Assembly: GCF_005671395.1 (NCBI RefSeq)
Contig: NZ_CP040428.1
Coordinates: 62,001 to 126,000 of the forward strand
Length of the DNA: 64,000 bases
Direction of reading: 5' to 3'
Origin: Jejubacter calystegiae
GTDB taxonomy: Bacteria; Pseudomonadota; Gammaproteobacteria; Enterobacterales; Enterobacteriaceae
A program made the position numbers and the translations under genes. Below the pieces are notes generated by a model. The model worked only from the letters and a program-made list of their open reading frames with translations, ran no database searches and was not told the origin of the DNA. Positions 1 to 11,308 of this stretch are shown here, one piece after another (the first letter of the stretch is position 1; each line of letters starts with the position of its first letter).

Positions 1-1838
1 CAGCGGGCAATGTGGTGCATCAGATTGCCGACCCCTTCCACCACTACCCGACCGTCATCCCGACGCCGGTTCTGGCCCTGAGGCGCATAACTCTTCTGCT
101 GCAGCTGACGCAGAGCTTCGGCGTCCTGCTCCTCGGCGCTCGGCTGATTAAACTGCGCCTGCAGAAAGTTCACCATCTGGTTAAGCCGAATGTCGCCGCC
201 GCCGATGGCCGCCAGCAGCTCGTCGGGCTCGTTAAAGTTGTAGCGCGGCAGCAGTAGTTTTTCCGCCTCGCGCAGCCCAATGCCCAAATGGGTCAGTTCG
301 TCATCCAGTATCTGACGTCCGGCCAGGATATTCTTGTCGCGATCCTGCTTACGGAACCAGGCGTGGATTTTGGAACGACCGCGGCTGGTCGTCACATAAC
401 CCAGGTTCGGGTTCAGCCAGTCGCGGCTCGGGTTAGGCTGCTTCTGGGTGATAATCTCAACCTGATCGCCCATCTGCAGCTGGTAGGTAAAGGGAACGAT
501 ACGCCCGCCAATTTTGGCACCAATGCAGCGGTGCCCCACATCGCTGTGAATGTGATAGGCGAAATCGAGCGGCGTAGAGCCTGCGGGCAGATCCACCACA
601 TCGCCTTTCGGGGTAAAAACGTAGACCCGATCGTCAAAGACCTGGCTGCGCACCTCATCCAGCATTTCGCCGGAATCGGACATCTCTTCCTGCCAGGCGA
701 TTAGCTTACGCAGCCACGCAATGCGATCCTCATGGCCGGAGCGCCCGGCGCTGGCGGCGCCCTCTTTATATTTCCAGTGGGCCGCCACCCCCAGCTCCGA
801 CTCTTCATGCATCTGTTTGGTGCGGATCTGGATCTCCACCGTTTTGCCTTCCGGCCCCAGCACCACGGTATGAATCGACTGATAGCCGTTCGGTTTCGGG
901 TTGGCGACATAGTCGTCAAACTCGTCCGGCAGGTGGCGCCACAGGGTGTGGACGATGCCCAGCGCGGCATAGCAGTCCTGCAGACGATCGGCCACTATAC
1001 GCACCGCCCGCACGTCGAACAGTTCGTCGAAGGAGAGCCGCTTTTTCTGCATCTTACGCCAGATGCTGTAGATATGTTTGGGGCGACCATATACCTCGGC
1101 CTTAACCCCCTCCTGCTTGATCGTTTCCCGCAGTCGGGCCACGAACTCATTGATATAGCGTTCGCGGTCGATGCGCCGCTCGTGCAGCAGCTTCGCGATG
1201 CTTTTGTACTCCGCCGGGTGCAGATAGCGGAAACAGTAATCCTCCAGTTCCCATTTAAGCTGGCCGATGCCCAGTCGGTTGGCCAACGGCGCATAGATGT
1301 TGGTGCACTCTTTGGCCGCCAGCACCCGTTCATCTTCCGGCGCATCCTTCACTTCCCGCAGGTGGGCGATACGCTCCGCCAGTTTGATAACCACGCAGCG
1401 GAAGTCATCCACCATCGCCAGCAGCATACGGCGCACGTTATCCACCTGTTCAGACGAAATAGCGTCGTCGGTGTGGGTGGCCTTAAGCTGGCGAATGGCG
1501 TCCATATCACGTACGCCGTGAATCAGATGCACCACCTGCTGGCCCATGCTCTCCAGCAGAACCTCTTCCGTGACCGCCCCGCTGTCGGCCAGCGGGAACA
1601 GCAGCGCCGCTCGCAGGGTGTCGATATCCATGCTCAGCATCGAGAGGATCTCGACCATCTCCACGCCGCGCCACAGCAGCAGCTCCGCCTGAGGGTGTCC
1701 CTGGGTCTGCTGTTCACAATAATGCCAGGTTTCGGCCAGGTGCTCACAAGACTGCGGGCTGATTCCCAGACTCGCTACCCATTGATCCGGGGCGAACTCG
1801 CCAGCTTTATTGAGATGTGCACTTCTTACCGCAACCAT
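1..1838 (-). CDS. relA: GTP pyrophosphokinase RelA, 3' end cut by window edge
   Basis: RelA is the ribosome-associated (p)ppGpp synthetase that transfers pyrophosphate from ATP to GTP/GDP when uncharged tRNA sits in the A site. Translation from the ATG at 1838 begins MVAVRSAHLNKAGEF and runs without a stop to base 1, giving about 612 of the roughly 744 residues usual for RelA. The visible part covers the inactive HD-like domain, the synthetase domain, the TGS domain and the helical region. The window ends just at the Cys-containing zinc-finger (RIS) domain that contacts the ribosome (...LMHHIAR). The C-terminal ACT domain lies outside. The ribosome-binding site is AGGAG, upstream of the start. 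It lies downstream of rlmD in the same direction, 62 bp away, as in E. coli. Identity is certain; completeness cannot be judged. Confidence 0.97.
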   Translation of the reverse strand, partial: MVAVRSAHLNKAGEFAPDQWVASLGISPQSCEHLAETWHYCEQQTQGHPQAELLLWRGVEMVEILSMLSMDIDTLRAALLFPLADSGAVTEEVLLESMGQQVVHLIHGVRDMDAIRQLKATHTDDAISSEQVDNVRRMLLAMVDDFRCVVIKLAERIAHLREVKDAPEDERVLAAKECTNIYAPLANRLGIGQLKWELEDYCFRYLHPAEYKSIAKLLHERRIDRERYINEFVARLRETIKQEGVKAEVYGRPKHIYSIWRKMQKKRLSFDELFDVRAVRIVADRLQDCYAALGIVHTLWRHLPDEFDDYVANPKPNGYQSIHTVVLGPEGKTVEIQIRTKQMHEESELGVAAHWKYKEGAASAGRSGHEDRIAWLRKLIAWQEEMSDSGEMLDEVRSQVFDDRVYVFTPKGDVVDLPAGSTPLDFAYHIHSDVGHRCIGAKIGGRIVPFTYQLQMGDQVEIITQKQPNPSRDWLNPNLGYVTTSRGRSKIHAWFRKQDRDKNILAGRQILDDELTHLGIGLREAEKLLLPRYNFNEPDELLAAIGGGDIRLNQMVNFLQAQFNQPSAEEQDAEALRQLQQKSYAPQGQNRRRDDGRVVVEGVGNLMHHIAR

Positions 1839-1900
1839 TATCCTCTCCTTTTGCGCCCGAAGGGCTGCCGCTATTACGCGGCCTTGCATAACGCAGACGC

Positions 1901-3193
1901 TTAACGTCGTTCAAATAGCGCCATTGACTCCAGGTGCCCCGTATGGGGAAACATATCCAGCATCGCCAGCCTGGTGAGACGGTAACCGGTCTCGCACAGC
2001 GCCGCGCTGTCGCGCATCAGGGTGCTGGGGTTACAGGAAACATAGACCACCCGCTCGGGGGCCAGGCGCCCGATCTGCGCAATAACGCCAGCCGCGCCCG
2101 CCCGCGCCGGATCGAGCAGAATTTTATCCACGCCGTCGGCAGCCCAGGGCTGCCGGGTAACATCCTGCTCCAGGTTTTCATGCCAGAATGTTACGTTGTT
2201 TAAACGATTATAAGCCGCGTTCTCCCGGCCCTTTTCCACCAGCGCCGGTACGCCTTCCACACCCACAACCTGACCGGCCCGCCGCGCCATTGGCAGGGTA
2301 AAGTTGCCCATACCGCAAAACAGATCGAGCGCCCGATCGTTGCCGGAAAGTGTGAGCCATTCGATGGCTCGCGCCACCATCTGCTGGTTTACGCCGTCGT
2401 TTACCTGGATAAAGTCGCGTGGACTGAACATTAAGCGTAGACCGTCCGACTGATACCAGGGAGCCTCACCGCACAGCTGTTCCAGGATATCATTCTGACC
2501 TGCCAGAAACAGCGCAAGATTTTCTGAATGCGAAAAGCATTCCAGATTTTTTCTGTCGGTTGCACTGAACGGCGCCAGATGGCGTAACACCAACAGAGGC
2601 CCGCTATCCGCCAGTACCAGTTCGGCATGGCCCAGCTTGTTCGCCCCCTGCAGTGCGGACAAGCAGGCGCGCAGCGGTTCGAGCAGCGCCTCAAGTTGGG
2701 GCGCCAGAACGGGGCAGTGCCGGATATCCACCAGTTTGTCCGAAGCGGCCTGACGAAAGCCCATCTGTAGCCCCTTCGCCGTGTATTTCAGGCTAAGACG
2801 CGCCCGACGACGGTAGCCCCAGGGGTCTCCGCTGATAATTTCATCGACGTCGCGCTTCATCATGCGCCCCAGGGCGCTGGCCTTACTGCGCTGCTGTAGT
2901 GCGATGCTGGCATGTTGTTGCTGGCAGCCGCCACAGGTGCCGAAATGCGGGCAGCGCGGCGCCGCCCGGTCGGGGCTCGAGTTCATTCGCCGTTTAACCA
3001 GGCCGTGGCTATAATTGCGCTTCTCCTCACGGAGCTCGGCCTCTACGCGCTCTCCCGGCAGGGCGCCGCTGATAAACAGCGTCTTCCCCTGGTGACGGGC
3101 CACGCCCTGGCCGAAAGAATCCAGATCGTTAACATCCACGGTTATGATCTTACGCGTCGTCACGCGTCGCTTTGCAGAGTAGAATTGCGCCAT
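1901..3193 (-). CDS. rlmD: 23S rRNA (uracil-1939-C5)-methyltransferase RlmD
   Basis: Uses S-adenosylmethionine to methylate C5 of U1939 in 23S rRNA. The protein has 430 residues (E. coli 433). It starts with a TRAM RNA-binding domain (about residues 10-70), followed by the [4Fe-4S] cysteines C81, C87, C90 and C160. A Rossmann methyltransferase domain follows, with the motif DLFCGMGNF, the DPARAGA motif, and the catalytic cysteine in VSCNPSTL near residue 387. It is divergent from barA, with a 55 bp shared upstream region, and is followed by relA in the same direction. Nothing is unusual. The family resembles TrmA and RlmC, but the four Fe-S cysteines and the relA/barA neighbourhood make RlmD the clear choice. 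Confidence 0.97.
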   Translation of the reverse strand: MAQFYSAKRRVTTRKIITVDVNDLDSFGQGVARHQGKTLFISGALPGERVEAELREEKRNYSHGLVKRRMNSSPDRAAPRCPHFGTCGGCQQQHASIALQQRSKASALGRMMKRDVDEIISGDPWGYRRRARLSLKYTAKGLQMGFRQAASDKLVDIRHCPVLAPQLEALLEPLRACLSALQGANKLGHAELVLADSGPLLVLRHLAPFSATDRKNLECFSHSENLALFLAGQNDILEQLCGEAPWYQSDGLRLMFSPRDFIQVNDGVNQQMVARAIEWLTLSGNDRALDLFCGMGNFTLPMARRAGQVVGVEGVPALVEKGRENAAYNRLNNVTFWHENLEQDVTRQPWAADGVDKILLDPARAGAAGVIAQIGRLAPERVVYVSCNPSTLMRDSAALCETGYRLTRLAMLDMFPHTGHLESMALFERR

Positions 3194-3248
3194 TACGAGT
3201 GTGTATTACCTGTTACTATTTTTCTTAATTGTCCCATATCGGAACCTC

Positions 3249-5999
3249 ATGACCAACTACAGCCTGCGGGCACGTATGATGATACTGATTCTGGCGCCTA
3301 CCGTGCTTATCGGGCTGCTGCTCAGTATCTTTTTCGTGGTTCACCGCTATAACGATCTGCAGCGCCAGCTGGAAGGTGCCGGCGCCAGTATTATCGAACC
3401 CCTTGCGGTTTCCAGCGAATATGGCATGAGCTTCCACAACCGGGAGTCCATCCGTCAGTTGGTTAGCGTACTGCATCGCCGCCATTCCGATATCGTGCGC
3501 GGTATTTCGGTCTACGATGAAAATAACCGGCTGTTCGTCACCTCTAATTATCAGCTCGACCACTCGCTGCTGAGGTTACCGGAAGGTGCTCCCCAGCCCA
3601 GACGGCTGACGGTCACCCGACACGGCGACGATATTATTCTGCGCACGCCCATTATTTCCGAACGCTATTCGCCAGACGAGTCGGAGATTACCGAAGCCAA
3701 ACCGGCCAATAATACCCTGGGCTATGTAGCGCTGGAGCTGGACCTGCGTTCGGTACGGCTACAGCAATATAAGGAAATTCTAACATCAACCCTGCTGGTA
3801 TTGCTCTGTATGGGCATCGCCATGATCTTCGCCTGGCGACTGATGCGCGACGTCACCGGCCCCATCCGTAATATGGTGAACACCGTTGACCGCATCCGCC
3901 GCGGCCAGCTCGACAGCCGGGTAGAAGGCTTTATGCTGGGCGAACTGGATATGCTGAAAAACGGTATCAATGCGATGGCGATGTCGCTCACCGCCTACCA
4001 TGAAGAGATGCAGCATAACGTCGATCAGGCCACCTCCGATCTGCGGGAAACCCTGGAGCAGATGGAAATTCAGAACGTCGAACTGGATCTGGCGAAGAAG
4101 CGCGCCCAGGAAGCTGCCCGTATTAAGTCAGAGTTCCTGGCCAATATGTCCCACGAGCTGCGCACCCCGCTTAACGGCGTTATCGGCTTTACCCGCCTGA
4201 CGCTGAAAACCGACCTGACCGGCACCCAGCGCGATCATCTGAATACGATTGAACGTTCGGCCAATAACCTGCTGAACATTATTAATGACGTGCTCGACTT
4301 TTCTAAACTGGAAGCCGGTAAGCTGATTCTTGAAAGTATCCCCTTCCTGTTACGTAGCGCGCTGGATGAAACCGTGACGCTGCTGGCGCATTCCGCCCAC
4401 GATAAGGGGCTGGAGCTCACGCTGGATATTGAGAATAACGTCCCTGATAACGTGATTGGCGACCCGCTGCGCCTGCAGCAGATTCTGACTAATCTGGTGG
4501 GTAACGCCATTAAGTTCACCGAAAGCGGCAATATCGATCTGGTGGTGGAACAGCGCGCCATCGGGAATAACAAGCTGCAGATCGAAGTACAGATCCGCGA
4601 TACCGGTATCGGTATTCCGGAAAAGGATCAGTCCCGACTGTTCCAGGCCTTCCGTCAGGCGGATGCCAGTATCTCCCGGCGCCATGGCGGTACCGGACTG
4701 GGGCTGGCCATTACCCAGAAGCTGGTGCGCGAAATGGGCGGTGATATTTCGTTCCACAGCCAGCCGGGACGCGGCTCGACCTTCTGGTGCCATATCAACC
4801 TGGATCTTAATCCCAATGCGATACCGGATAACAGCACGCTCAGCGTACTGGCAGGCAAACACCTCGCCTATATTGAGCCCAATACCGCCGCCGCCCAGGG
4901 GACTCTGGATATGCTGGCCAGCACGCCGCTGCAGGTGACCTGGGGCACCTCGCTCGAAGAGCTGACGGAACAGCAGTATGACTTTATGCTGATTGGCGTT
5001 CCGGTCACCGATCGTACGCCACTTTCGATGGAAGATTCGTGGCTTGCCAGCGCCGCCCGGATGTCGCCCTGCCTGATCCTCGCCCTGCCCTGTCACGCGC
5101 TGGTTAATGCCGAACAGCTAAAACAGGGCGGCGCTTCGGCCTGTATGATTAAACCCATCACCCAGACCCGGCTGATGCCGCTGCTGCTGGAGCATCACAG
5201 CGATTTGATTCCGCCCGCTACCGTCGCCCGCGACGATGTACGACTGCCAATGACGGTGATGGCCGTGGACGATAATCCGGCCAACCTTAAGCTTATCGGC
5301 GCCCTGCTGGAAGACCGGGTGCGCCATGTGGTGCTGTGTGAAAGCGGTACCGCTGCCATTGAACAGGCGCGTCTGATGGGCTTCGATCTGGTGCTGATGG
5401 ATATCCAGATGCCGGAAATGGACGGTATCCGCGCCTGCGAGCTGATTCGCCAGATCCCTCAGCACAATAAAACGCCGGTGATTGCCGTCACCGCCCACGC
5501 CATGGCGGGGCAGAAAGAGAAGCTTCTGAGCGCCGGTATGAATGATTACCTGGCGAAGCCCATCGATGAAGAGAAGCTGTGCGCTCTGCTACAGCGCTAC
5601 CAGCCCGGCACCCGACTGCCTCAAACGCCGCAGCACGATGAGGTTCCCCAAAGCGATCCCAATGCAACTCTGGACTGGTCGCTGGCGCTGCGTCAGGCCG
5701 CTAATAAGCCGGATTTGGCGCGTGAAATGCTGGGTATGCTGTTATCGTTCCTGCCGGAGGTGCGCAATACCGTGGAGGCCCAGTTGGCGGGGGAAGAGCC
5801 TGGCAGCCTGATCGACATCATCCATAAACTGCACGGTAGCTGTAGCTACAGCGGCGTACCGCGTCTGAAAAATCTCTGCTTTCTGCTGGAACAGCAGTTA
5901 CGCAGCGGTACGCCGCCGGAACAGCTGGAACCCGAACTGCTGGAACTGCTGGATGAGATGGATAATGTGACCAAAGAGGCCTGTCAGCGGTTGAAGTAG
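3249..5999 (+). CDS. barA: Hybrid sensor histidine kinase BarA
   Basis: Inner-membrane tripartite kinase that, with response regulator UvrY, senses short-chain carboxylates and activates the Csr small RNAs. The start is placed at [11 protein letters not shown] (3249), 16 codons inside the longest open frame, because it matches the E. coli start and gives 916 residues against 918. Order: transmembrane helix 1 (about 12-32), periplasmic domain, transmembrane helix 2 (about 178-198), HAMP, coiled coil, HisKA with H302 in [10 protein letters not shown], HATPase, pseudo-receiver, receiver with D718 in [11 protein letters not shown], and a C-terminal HPt domain with H859 in HKLHGS. All phosphorelay residues are present, so it should be functional. 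Its downstream target csrB is in this same window at 18456-18821. Confidence 0.97.
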   Translation: MTNYSLRARMMILILAPTVLIGLLLSIFFVVHRYNDLQRQLEGAGASIIEPLAVSSEYGMSFHNRESIRQLVSVLHRRHSDIVRGISVYDENNRLFVTSNYQLDHSLLRLPEGAPQPRRLTVTRHGDDIILRTPIISERYSPDESEITEAKPANNTLGYVALELDLRSVRLQQYKEILTSTLLVLLCMGIAMIFAWRLMRDVTGPIRNMVNTVDRIRRGQLDSRVEGFMLGELDMLKNGINAMAMSLTAYHEEMQHNVDQATSDLRETLEQMEIQNVELDLAKKRAQEAARIKSEFLANMSHELRTPLNGVIGFTRLTLKTDLTGTQRDHLNTIERSANNLLNIINDVLDFSKLEAGKLILESIPFLLRSALDETVTLLAHSAHDKGLELTLDIENNVPDNVIGDPLRLQQILTNLVGNAIKFTESGNIDLVVEQRAIGNNKLQIEVQIRDTGIGIPEKDQSRLFQAFRQADASISRRHGGTGLGLAITQKLVREMGGDISFHSQPGRGSTFWCHINLDLNPNAIPDNSTLSVLAGKHLAYIEPNTAAAQGTLDMLASTPLQVTWGTSLEELTEQQYDFMLIGVPVTDRTPLSMEDSWLASAARMSPCLILALPCHALVNAEQLKQGGASACMIKPITQTRLMPLLLEHHSDLIPPATVARDDVRLPMTVMAVDDNPANLKLIGALLEDRVRHVVLCESGTAAIEQARLMGFDLVLMDIQMPEMDGIRACELIRQIPQHNKTPVIAVTAHAMAGQKEKLLSAGMNDYLAKPIDEEKLCALLQRYQPGTRLPQTPQHDEVPQSDPNATLDWSLALRQAANKPDLAREMLGMLLSFLPEVRNTVEAQLAGEEPGSLIDIIHKLHGSCSYSGVPRLKNLCFLLEQQLRSGTPPEQLEPELLELLDEMDNVTKEACQRLK

Positions 6000-6002
6000 G
6001 CC

Positions 6003-6030
6003 CTATTCCCCTCTCCTCGCAGGGAGAGGG
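6003..6030. repeat. Palindromic CCCTCTCC/GGAGAGGG repeat, copy 1
   Basis: Imperfect hairpin CCCTCTCC-TCGC-AGGGAGAGGG between the convergent ends of barA and garK. Copies of the same family sit at 32523-32555 and 48798-48833. It can fold on either strand and probably helps end transcription from both genes. No T-run follows on either side. Confidence 0.6.
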
Positions 6031-6034
6031 AGAG

Positions 6035-7177
6035 TCACCCCAGCCGCCGCCCTAACGCCAGCACGGCAGCCACATTACGCGCCGTGGCACGCAGGTTCTC
6101 TGCGGCGTTATCCAGCGCTTCTTCCAGCGAACAGATGCGGTTAATCACGCTGAATACCGCATCAATACCGTGTTGATGCACCACGCTCACATCCGGGGCC
6201 AGGCTTCCGGCAATGGCGATGGTCGGTTTATTGTGGCGGCGGGCCACCTGCGCCACGCCAAACGGCACCTTGCCCTGAATCGACTGGCTGTCGATGCGCC
6301 CTTCTCCGGTAATCACCAGATCGGCATCGCGCACCTGCTGCTCCAGCTTCAACGCACCGGTGACAATTTCCACCCCGGGACGTAGCCTGGCGCCGCAGAA
6401 AGCGTGCAGCGCCGCCCCCATCCCACCGGCCGCACCGCCGCCGGGCAGGTTTTGAATCTCCGTGCCCAGCGCCTGACGTACCACCCGGGCAAAATTTTCC
6501 AGCGCAGCATCAAGCTGAGCCACCATCTCCGGCGTGGCGCCCTTCTGGGGACCAAACACCGCCGATGCCCCCTGCTCGCCAATCAGGGGATTGGTGACAT
6601 CGCAGGCCACGTCGATATGACAATGCGCCAGTCCCGGCCGCAGGCCGCTGATATCGATGGCGCTTAGTTGAGCCAACGCCGCGCCGCCGCGCTCCAGCTC
6701 CCGCCCCTGCGCATCTCGCAGGCTGACGCCCAGCGCCTGTAGCATACCGGCCCCACCGTCATTGGTGGCGCTGCCACCAATGCCGATAATAATTTGCTGT
6801 ACACCGGCCTCCAGCGCGTGGCAAATCAGTTCGCCGGTGCCCCAGGAGGTGGTGATTAACGGATTGCGCTGCGCCAAAGGCAACAGCTCCAGACCGCTGG
6901 CCGCCGCCATTTCGATAAAGGCGCAGCGCCCGTCGCCGGAAAGGCCGTAGAAGGCTGCGACCCTGTCGCCCAGCGGCCCGGTTACCTCAAGCGCGACCCG
7001 GCGACCGCCGGTGGCCGCAATCATCGCCTCAACGGTTCCTTCGCCGCCATCCGCCACCGGTAACCGGACATAATGCGCTTCAGGGAATATTTCCCGAAAG
7101 CCCTGCTCAATACAGTCAGCCACTTCCAGCGCGCTCAGACTCTCTTTCCAGGAGTCTGGCGCGATAACAATCTTCAT
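6035..7177 (-). CDS. garK: Glycerate 2-kinase, GarK family
   Basis: Phosphorylates D-glycerate to 2-phosphoglycerate, the last step of D-glucarate/galactarate catabolism. It has 380 residues, the family length, beginning MKIVIAPDSWKESLSA. Glycerate-kinase type 1 motifs are visible: VADGGEGT, GIGGSATNDGG and the C-terminal VITGEGRIDSQS. It is the last gene of the garK-gudD-gudX-gudP block and reads in the same direction, 71 bp after gudD. E. coli K-12 has no kinase here (its garK is in the gar operon elsewhere), while a kinase next to gudD is, from memory, the Salmonella arrangement. A second, GlxK-like kinase may exist elsewhere in the genome. The stop codon lies in the flank of the palindromic repeat. 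Confidence 0.9.
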   Translation of the reverse strand: MKIVIAPDSWKESLSALEVADCIEQGFREIFPEAHYVRLPVADGGEGTVEAMIAATGGRRVALEVTGPLGDRVAAFYGLSGDGRCAFIEMAAASGLELLPLAQRNPLITTSWGTGELICHALEAGVQQIIIGIGGSATNDGGAGMLQALGVSLRDAQGRELERGGAALAQLSAIDISGLRPGLAHCHIDVACDVTNPLIGEQGASAVFGPQKGATPEMVAQLDAALENFARVVRQALGTEIQNLPGGGAAGGMGAALHAFCGARLRPGVEIVTGALKLEQQVRDADLVITGEGRIDSQSIQGKVPFGVAQVARRHNKPTIAIAGSLAPDVSVVHQHGIDAVFSVINRICSLEEALDNAAENLRATARNVAAVLALGRRLG

Positions 7178-7248
7178 CGGCGCTCCTTATGCTCCATATC
7201 CCACCCGGGGCCCGGCGCCCGAGCCATCGCAGCCCGGGCAACTCCAGC

Positions 7249-8589
7249 TTAACGCACCATGCAGGGGCGTTTATTATCAAAGCGCCAGTCAGGGATCAGA
7301 TACTGCATAGCCGCCGCATCGTCGCGCGCCCCCAGCCCTTGTTTCTGATAAAGCTCATGGGCACGCATCACCTGATCCATATCCAGCTCCACCCCCAGCC
7401 CCGGCGTCTGAGGCACCTGCACCTTACCACCTTTAATTTCAAGCGGCTGGCGCGTCAGGCGCTGATTGCCTTCCTGCCAGATCCAGTGGGTGTCGATAGC
7501 GGTAATATCACCGGGCGCCGCAGCGGCCACATGGGTGAACATCGCCAGCGAAATATCGAAGTGGTTATTGGAGTGCGAGCCCCAGGTCAGACCAAATTCA
7601 TGGCACATCTGAGCGACTCGTACCGATCCCTGCATGGTCCAGAAATGGGGATCCGCCAGCGGAATATCCACCGACTGGAGTGATAAAGTATGGCCCATCT
7701 GACGCCAGTCTGTGGCGATCATATTGGTGGCGGTGGGCAGGCCGGTCGCCCGGCGGAATTCCGCCATGACTTCGCGCCCGGAGTAGCCCTGCTCGGCACC
7801 ACAGGGATCTTCGGCATAGGCCAACACGCCGCGCAGCTGCTTGCCAAGACGAATAGACTCATCCAGCGACCAGGCACCATTGGGATCGAGGGTCACCCGC
7901 GCCTTAGGGAATCGGGCATGCAGCGCGGTCACGGCTTCCGCCTCTTCGCTGCCCGCCAGCACGCCGCCCTTTAGTTTAAAGTCGTTAAAGCCGTACTTCT
8001 CATAAGCGGCTTCGGCCAGACGCACCACTGCTTCCGGGGTCATCGCCTCTTCATGACGCAGGCGATACCAGTCGCAGCGCTCATCGGTCTGGCTCTGATA
8101 GGGCAGATCTGTACGTTTGCGGTCCCCGACGTAGAATAGATAACCCAGCATTTCGACCTCATCGCGCTGCTGACCGTCGCCCAGCAGGGTGGCCACATTC
8201 ACGCCCAGGTGCTGGCCCAGAAGATCGAGCATGGCGGCTTCAATACCGGTCACCACGTGAATGGTGGTGCGGAGATCGAAGGTTTGCAGACCGCGGCCAC
8301 CGGCATCGCGATCGGCAAAGGTGCGGCGCACCGCGTTCAGTACGTTGCGATATTCGCCCAGAGTCTTCCCCTGCACCAGCGCGGCGGCATCCTCCAGGGT
8401 CTTGCGGATCTTCTCTCCGCCGGGGATTTCCCCTACTCCGGTATGTCCGGAATTATCTTTAATAATGACAATGTTGCGGGTAAAAAACGGTCCATGAGCG
8501 CCACTCAGGTTCATCAACATGCTGTCATGCCCGGCAACCGGAATCACCCGCATCTCCGTCACGACCGGCGTGGAATGATGTATCGTCAT
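7249..8589 (-). CDS. gudD: Glucarate dehydratase GudD
   Basis: Enolase-superfamily enzyme that dehydrates D-glucarate to 5-keto-4-deoxy-D-glucarate. It has 446 residues, equal to E. coli GudD, with very high visible similarity throughout. Motifs: the KxK base in NDFKLKGG (about residues 205-207), metal ligands in LDPNGAW, YAEDPCG and NMIATDW, and the His/Asp acid-base pair in [10 protein letters not shown] and [10 protein letters not shown]. It lies between gudX and garK in one direction. The product would be cleaved by GarL and reduced by GarR, which are not in the window, before the neighbouring kinase acts. Confidence 0.95.
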   Translation of the reverse strand: MTIHHSTPVVTEMRVIPVAGHDSMLMNLSGAHGPFFTRNIVIIKDNSGHTGVGEIPGGEKIRKTLEDAAALVQGKTLGEYRNVLNAVRRTFADRDAGGRGLQTFDLRTTIHVVTGIEAAMLDLLGQHLGVNVATLLGDGQQRDEVEMLGYLFYVGDRKRTDLPYQSQTDERCDWYRLRHEEAMTPEAVVRLAEAAYEKYGFNDFKLKGGVLAGSEEAEAVTALHARFPKARVTLDPNGAWSLDESIRLGKQLRGVLAYAEDPCGAEQGYSGREVMAEFRRATGLPTATNMIATDWRQMGHTLSLQSVDIPLADPHFWTMQGSVRVAQMCHEFGLTWGSHSNNHFDISLAMFTHVAAAAPGDITAIDTHWIWQEGNQRLTRQPLEIKGGKVQVPQTPGLGVELDMDQVMRAHELYQKQGLGARDDAAAMQYLIPDWRFDNKRPCMVR

Positions 8590-8610
8590 TGTTAGTTTTC
8601 CTTCTTCAGA

Positions 8611-9951
8611 TTATCCGCGACCGAAAGCGGGACGCTTACGGTCAAATTTCCAGCCTGGCACCAGGTGCTGCATCGCCCCTGCGTCATTACGCGCGCCGTC
8701 GGGCAGCGAACAGTAGAGCTGATGCGCCTGCTCAATTCGCTGCCAGTCCGGTTCAATACCCAGCCCCGGCCCCTGCGGTACTGCAATCTTTCCACCGCGA
8801 ATCTCCAGCGGCTCCCGGGTCAGACGCGCTTCACCCTCCTGCCAAATCCAGTGGGTGTCGATGGCGGTAGGCTCGCCCGGCGCCGCCGCCCCTACGTGGG
8901 TAAACATCGCCAGCGAGATATCAAAATGGTTGTTGGAGTGGCAGCCCCAGGTGAGCCCCCACTCATCGCACATCTGCGCCACCCGCACCGCGCCGCTCAG
9001 GGTCCAGAAATGCGGATCGGCCAGCGGGATATCCACCGCGTTAAGCATGATGGAGTGGCCCATCTCCCGCCAGTTGGTGGCGATCATATTGGTGGCGACC
9101 GGCAAACCGGTCGCCCGGCGGAATTCCGCCATCACTTCGCGCCCGGAGTAACCCTGTTCGGCGCCGCAGGGATCTTCGGCATAGGTCAGCACATCCTTCA
9201 TATCGCGACACAGCTCGATGGCTTCATCCAGGTACCAGGCGCCGTTAGGATCGACCGTAATCCGCGCGTCGGGAAAGCGGCGCTTAAGGGCCTGAGCCGA
9301 CTCCAGCTCCTGTTCGCCGGGCAGCACTCCGCCCTTCAGTTTGAAATCCTTAAAGCCGTAGCGATCCTGCGCCGCTTCCGCCAGTTCAACAATAGCCCGG
9401 GCATTTAACGCTTCCTGATGACGCAAATGATACCAGGAATGGCCGTTGCGGCTCCCTTCCTGGTAGGGCAGCGGCGTTTTCTGACGATCGCCAATGTAGA
9501 ACAGATAGCCCAGCACCGTCACTTCATCACGCTGACGCCCCGGTCCCAGCAGTTCACAAACCGGCACGTTTAGGGCCTTACCGAGCAGGTCCAGCAGCGC
9601 CGCTTCCAGGGCCGCCACCGCATTGACCCGCAGTTCGAAGGTCCAGGCGCCCTGACCAAAGGCGTCGAAGTCAGCGGACTGGTTACCCTGGTGGACCTGT
9701 TGCACCAACCGGTTCATTCGCGCCACTGGCTGGCCCACCACCATCGGAATCGCCTGCTCCAGGGTACGGCGAATGGTTTCGCCCCCCGGCGCTTCGCCCA
9801 GCCCCACCTGACCCGCGCTGTCGGTCAGTACCACGATATTGCGGGTAAAAAACGGCGCGTGGGCGCCGCCGATGTTCAGCAGCATGCTGTCGTGTCCCGC
9901 CACCGGGATTACCCGCATCTCATTGATAATCGGGCTTGACGCTATGCTCAT
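8611..9951 (-). CDS. gudX: Glucarate dehydratase-related protein GudX
   Basis: Paralogue of GudD, also 446 residues and colinear with it. The E. coli protein is described as a weak glucarate dehydratase that partners GudD. The acid-base and metal motifs are all intact: [40 protein letters not shown] and CHSNNHFD. A region around residues 85-110 ([17 protein letters not shown]) differs from GudD, as it does in E. coli GudX. The start codon lies inside the gudP coding region: the two genes overlap by 32 nt, implying translational coupling. The gap to gudD is only 21 bp. Confidence 0.93.
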   Translation of the reverse strand: MSIASSPIINEMRVIPVAGHDSMLLNIGGAHAPFFTRNIVVLTDSAGQVGLGEAPGGETIRRTLEQAIPMVVGQPVARMNRLVQQVHQGNQSADFDAFGQGAWTFELRVNAVAALEAALLDLLGKALNVPVCELLGPGRQRDEVTVLGYLFYIGDRQKTPLPYQEGSRNGHSWYHLRHQEALNARAIVELAEAAQDRYGFKDFKLKGGVLPGEQELESAQALKRRFPDARITVDPNGAWYLDEAIELCRDMKDVLTYAEDPCGAEQGYSGREVMAEFRRATGLPVATNMIATNWREMGHSIMLNAVDIPLADPHFWTLSGAVRVAQMCDEWGLTWGCHSNNHFDISLAMFTHVGAAAPGEPTAIDTHWIWQEGEARLTREPLEIRGGKIAVPQGPGLGIEPDWQRIEQAHQLYCSLPDGARNDAGAMQHLVPGWKFDRKRPAFGRG

Positions 9952-11308
9952 GGGCTCCCCCTGTGTTTTTCGGTTTCAGTTCAATACGTTTGATATCGCC
10001 GACGATAAACAGGAAGCTGAACACCGCGACCAGGGCGTGGATGCCTACATAAACCAGCGCGCCGTTAAACGACCCCGTAGCGCCCACGATGTAGCCGATA
10101 GCGATAGGCGTTACGATGCCGGAAAGGTTACCGCACATGTTGAACAGGCCGCCGCTCAGGCCGCTAATCTCTTTGGGCGCGGTATCGGCCATCACCGCCC
10201 AACCCAGAGCGCCGATCCCCTTGCCGAAGAAGGCCGCGGCCATAAATCCCACGACCATCCACTCCGCCTGCACGTAGTTACACAGCACCATCGAGGTAGA
10301 AAGCAGCATCCCGCAGACGATAGGCGTTTTACGCGCAATATTGAGCGACCCGGTACGGCGCATCAGCCAGTCGGAGATCACCCCGCCAAGCACCCCGCCG
10401 ATAAAGCCGCACACCGCCGGTACCGAGGCGATAAAACCCGCCTGCAGAATCGACATTCCACGCGCCTGTACCAGATAAACCGGGAACCAGGTGATAAAGA
10501 AGTAGGTCATGGCGTTAATACAGTACTGGCCGAGATAAACCCCTACCATCATCCGCGAGGTGAACAGCTGGCCTATCTGGCCCATCTTTTCACGCATGCT
10601 GGTCTTCGTTTTACTGCCCGCCTGGTCCATATTGACCAGCGCGCCGCCTTCTTCGATGTAGGCCAGTTCCTGCTTGTTAACTTTTGGGTGTTCTGTTGGG
10701 TTATAGATAACCTTCAGCCAGACAAAGCTGATGATGATCCCTAAGCCGCCCATAAAGAAAAAGACGTGATTCCAGCCCACCGCATGGGTCAGCCAGCCCA
10801 TAATCGGCGCGAAAATCACCGTGGCAAAATACTGGGCCGAGTTAAACACCGCCACCGCAGTGCCACGCTCCTGGGCCGGAAACCAGGCTGCGACAATACG
10901 GCTGTTGCCCGGGAACGAGGGGGCTTCCGCCAACCCGACCAGGAAACGCAGCATAAACAGCGCCATCACGATCCCGAAGCCGTTAAAGATATCGACGAAT
11001 CCCTGCAGCAGGGTAAACAACGACCAGATAAAGATGGACCAAAAGTAAACGCGCTTGGATCCAAAGCGATCCAGCAGCCAGCCGCCAGGAATCTGGCCGA
11101 TCACGTATGCCCAGGAGAAGGCGGAAAAGATATACCCCATGCCCACCGGATCCAACCCAATATCGCGGGCCATTTCCGAACCGGCAATCGACAGCGTAGC
11201 GCGATCCCCGTAATTAAACGAAGTGACGATAAACAACATCACCACTATCCAGTAGCGAGCATTAGTGCGCTTTCCAGCGACGCTCTCCGCCGTTTGATAT
11301 GTACTCAT
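9920..11308 (-). CDS. gudP: D-glucarate/galactarate MFS transporter GudP
   Basis: Inner-membrane proton-coupled importer of D-glucarate (anion:cation symporter branch of the major facilitator superfamily). It has 462 residues with 12 hydrophobic segments. The family signature around [16 protein letters not shown] and [11 protein letters not shown] in the first half is clear. It is about 12 residues longer than the E. coli protein at the C-terminus ([21 protein letters not shown]), and that extra tail is exactly the part overlapping gudX. First gene of the gud operon. CdaR would be the expected activator; I could not identify its site. Confidence 0.94.
   Translation of the reverse strand: MSTYQTAESVAGKRTNARYWIVVMLFIVTSFNYGDRATLSIAGSEMARDIGLDPVGMGYIFSAFSWAYVIGQIPGGWLLDRFGSKRVYFWSIFIWSLFTLLQGFVDIFNGFGIVMALFMLRFLVGLAEAPSFPGNSRIVAAWFPAQERGTAVAVFNSAQYFATVIFAPIMGWLTHAVGWNHVFFFMGGLGIIISFVWLKVIYNPTEHPKVNKQELAYIEEGGALVNMDQAGSKTKTSMREKMGQIGQLFTSRMMVGVYLGQYCINAMTYFFITWFPVYLVQARGMSILQAGFIASVPAVCGFIGGVLGGVISDWLMRRTGSLNIARKTPIVCGMLLSTSMVLCNYVQAEWMVVGFMAAAFFGKGIGALGWAVMADTAPKEISGLSGGLFNMCGNLSGIVTPIAIGYIVGATGSFNGALVYVGIHALVAVFSFLFIVGDIKRIELKPKNTGGAHEHSVKPDYQ

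Noticed and set aside
732-1904. 390-codon open frame on the plus strand
   Set aside because: Antisense shadow of relA, whose translation is unmistakable on the other strand.
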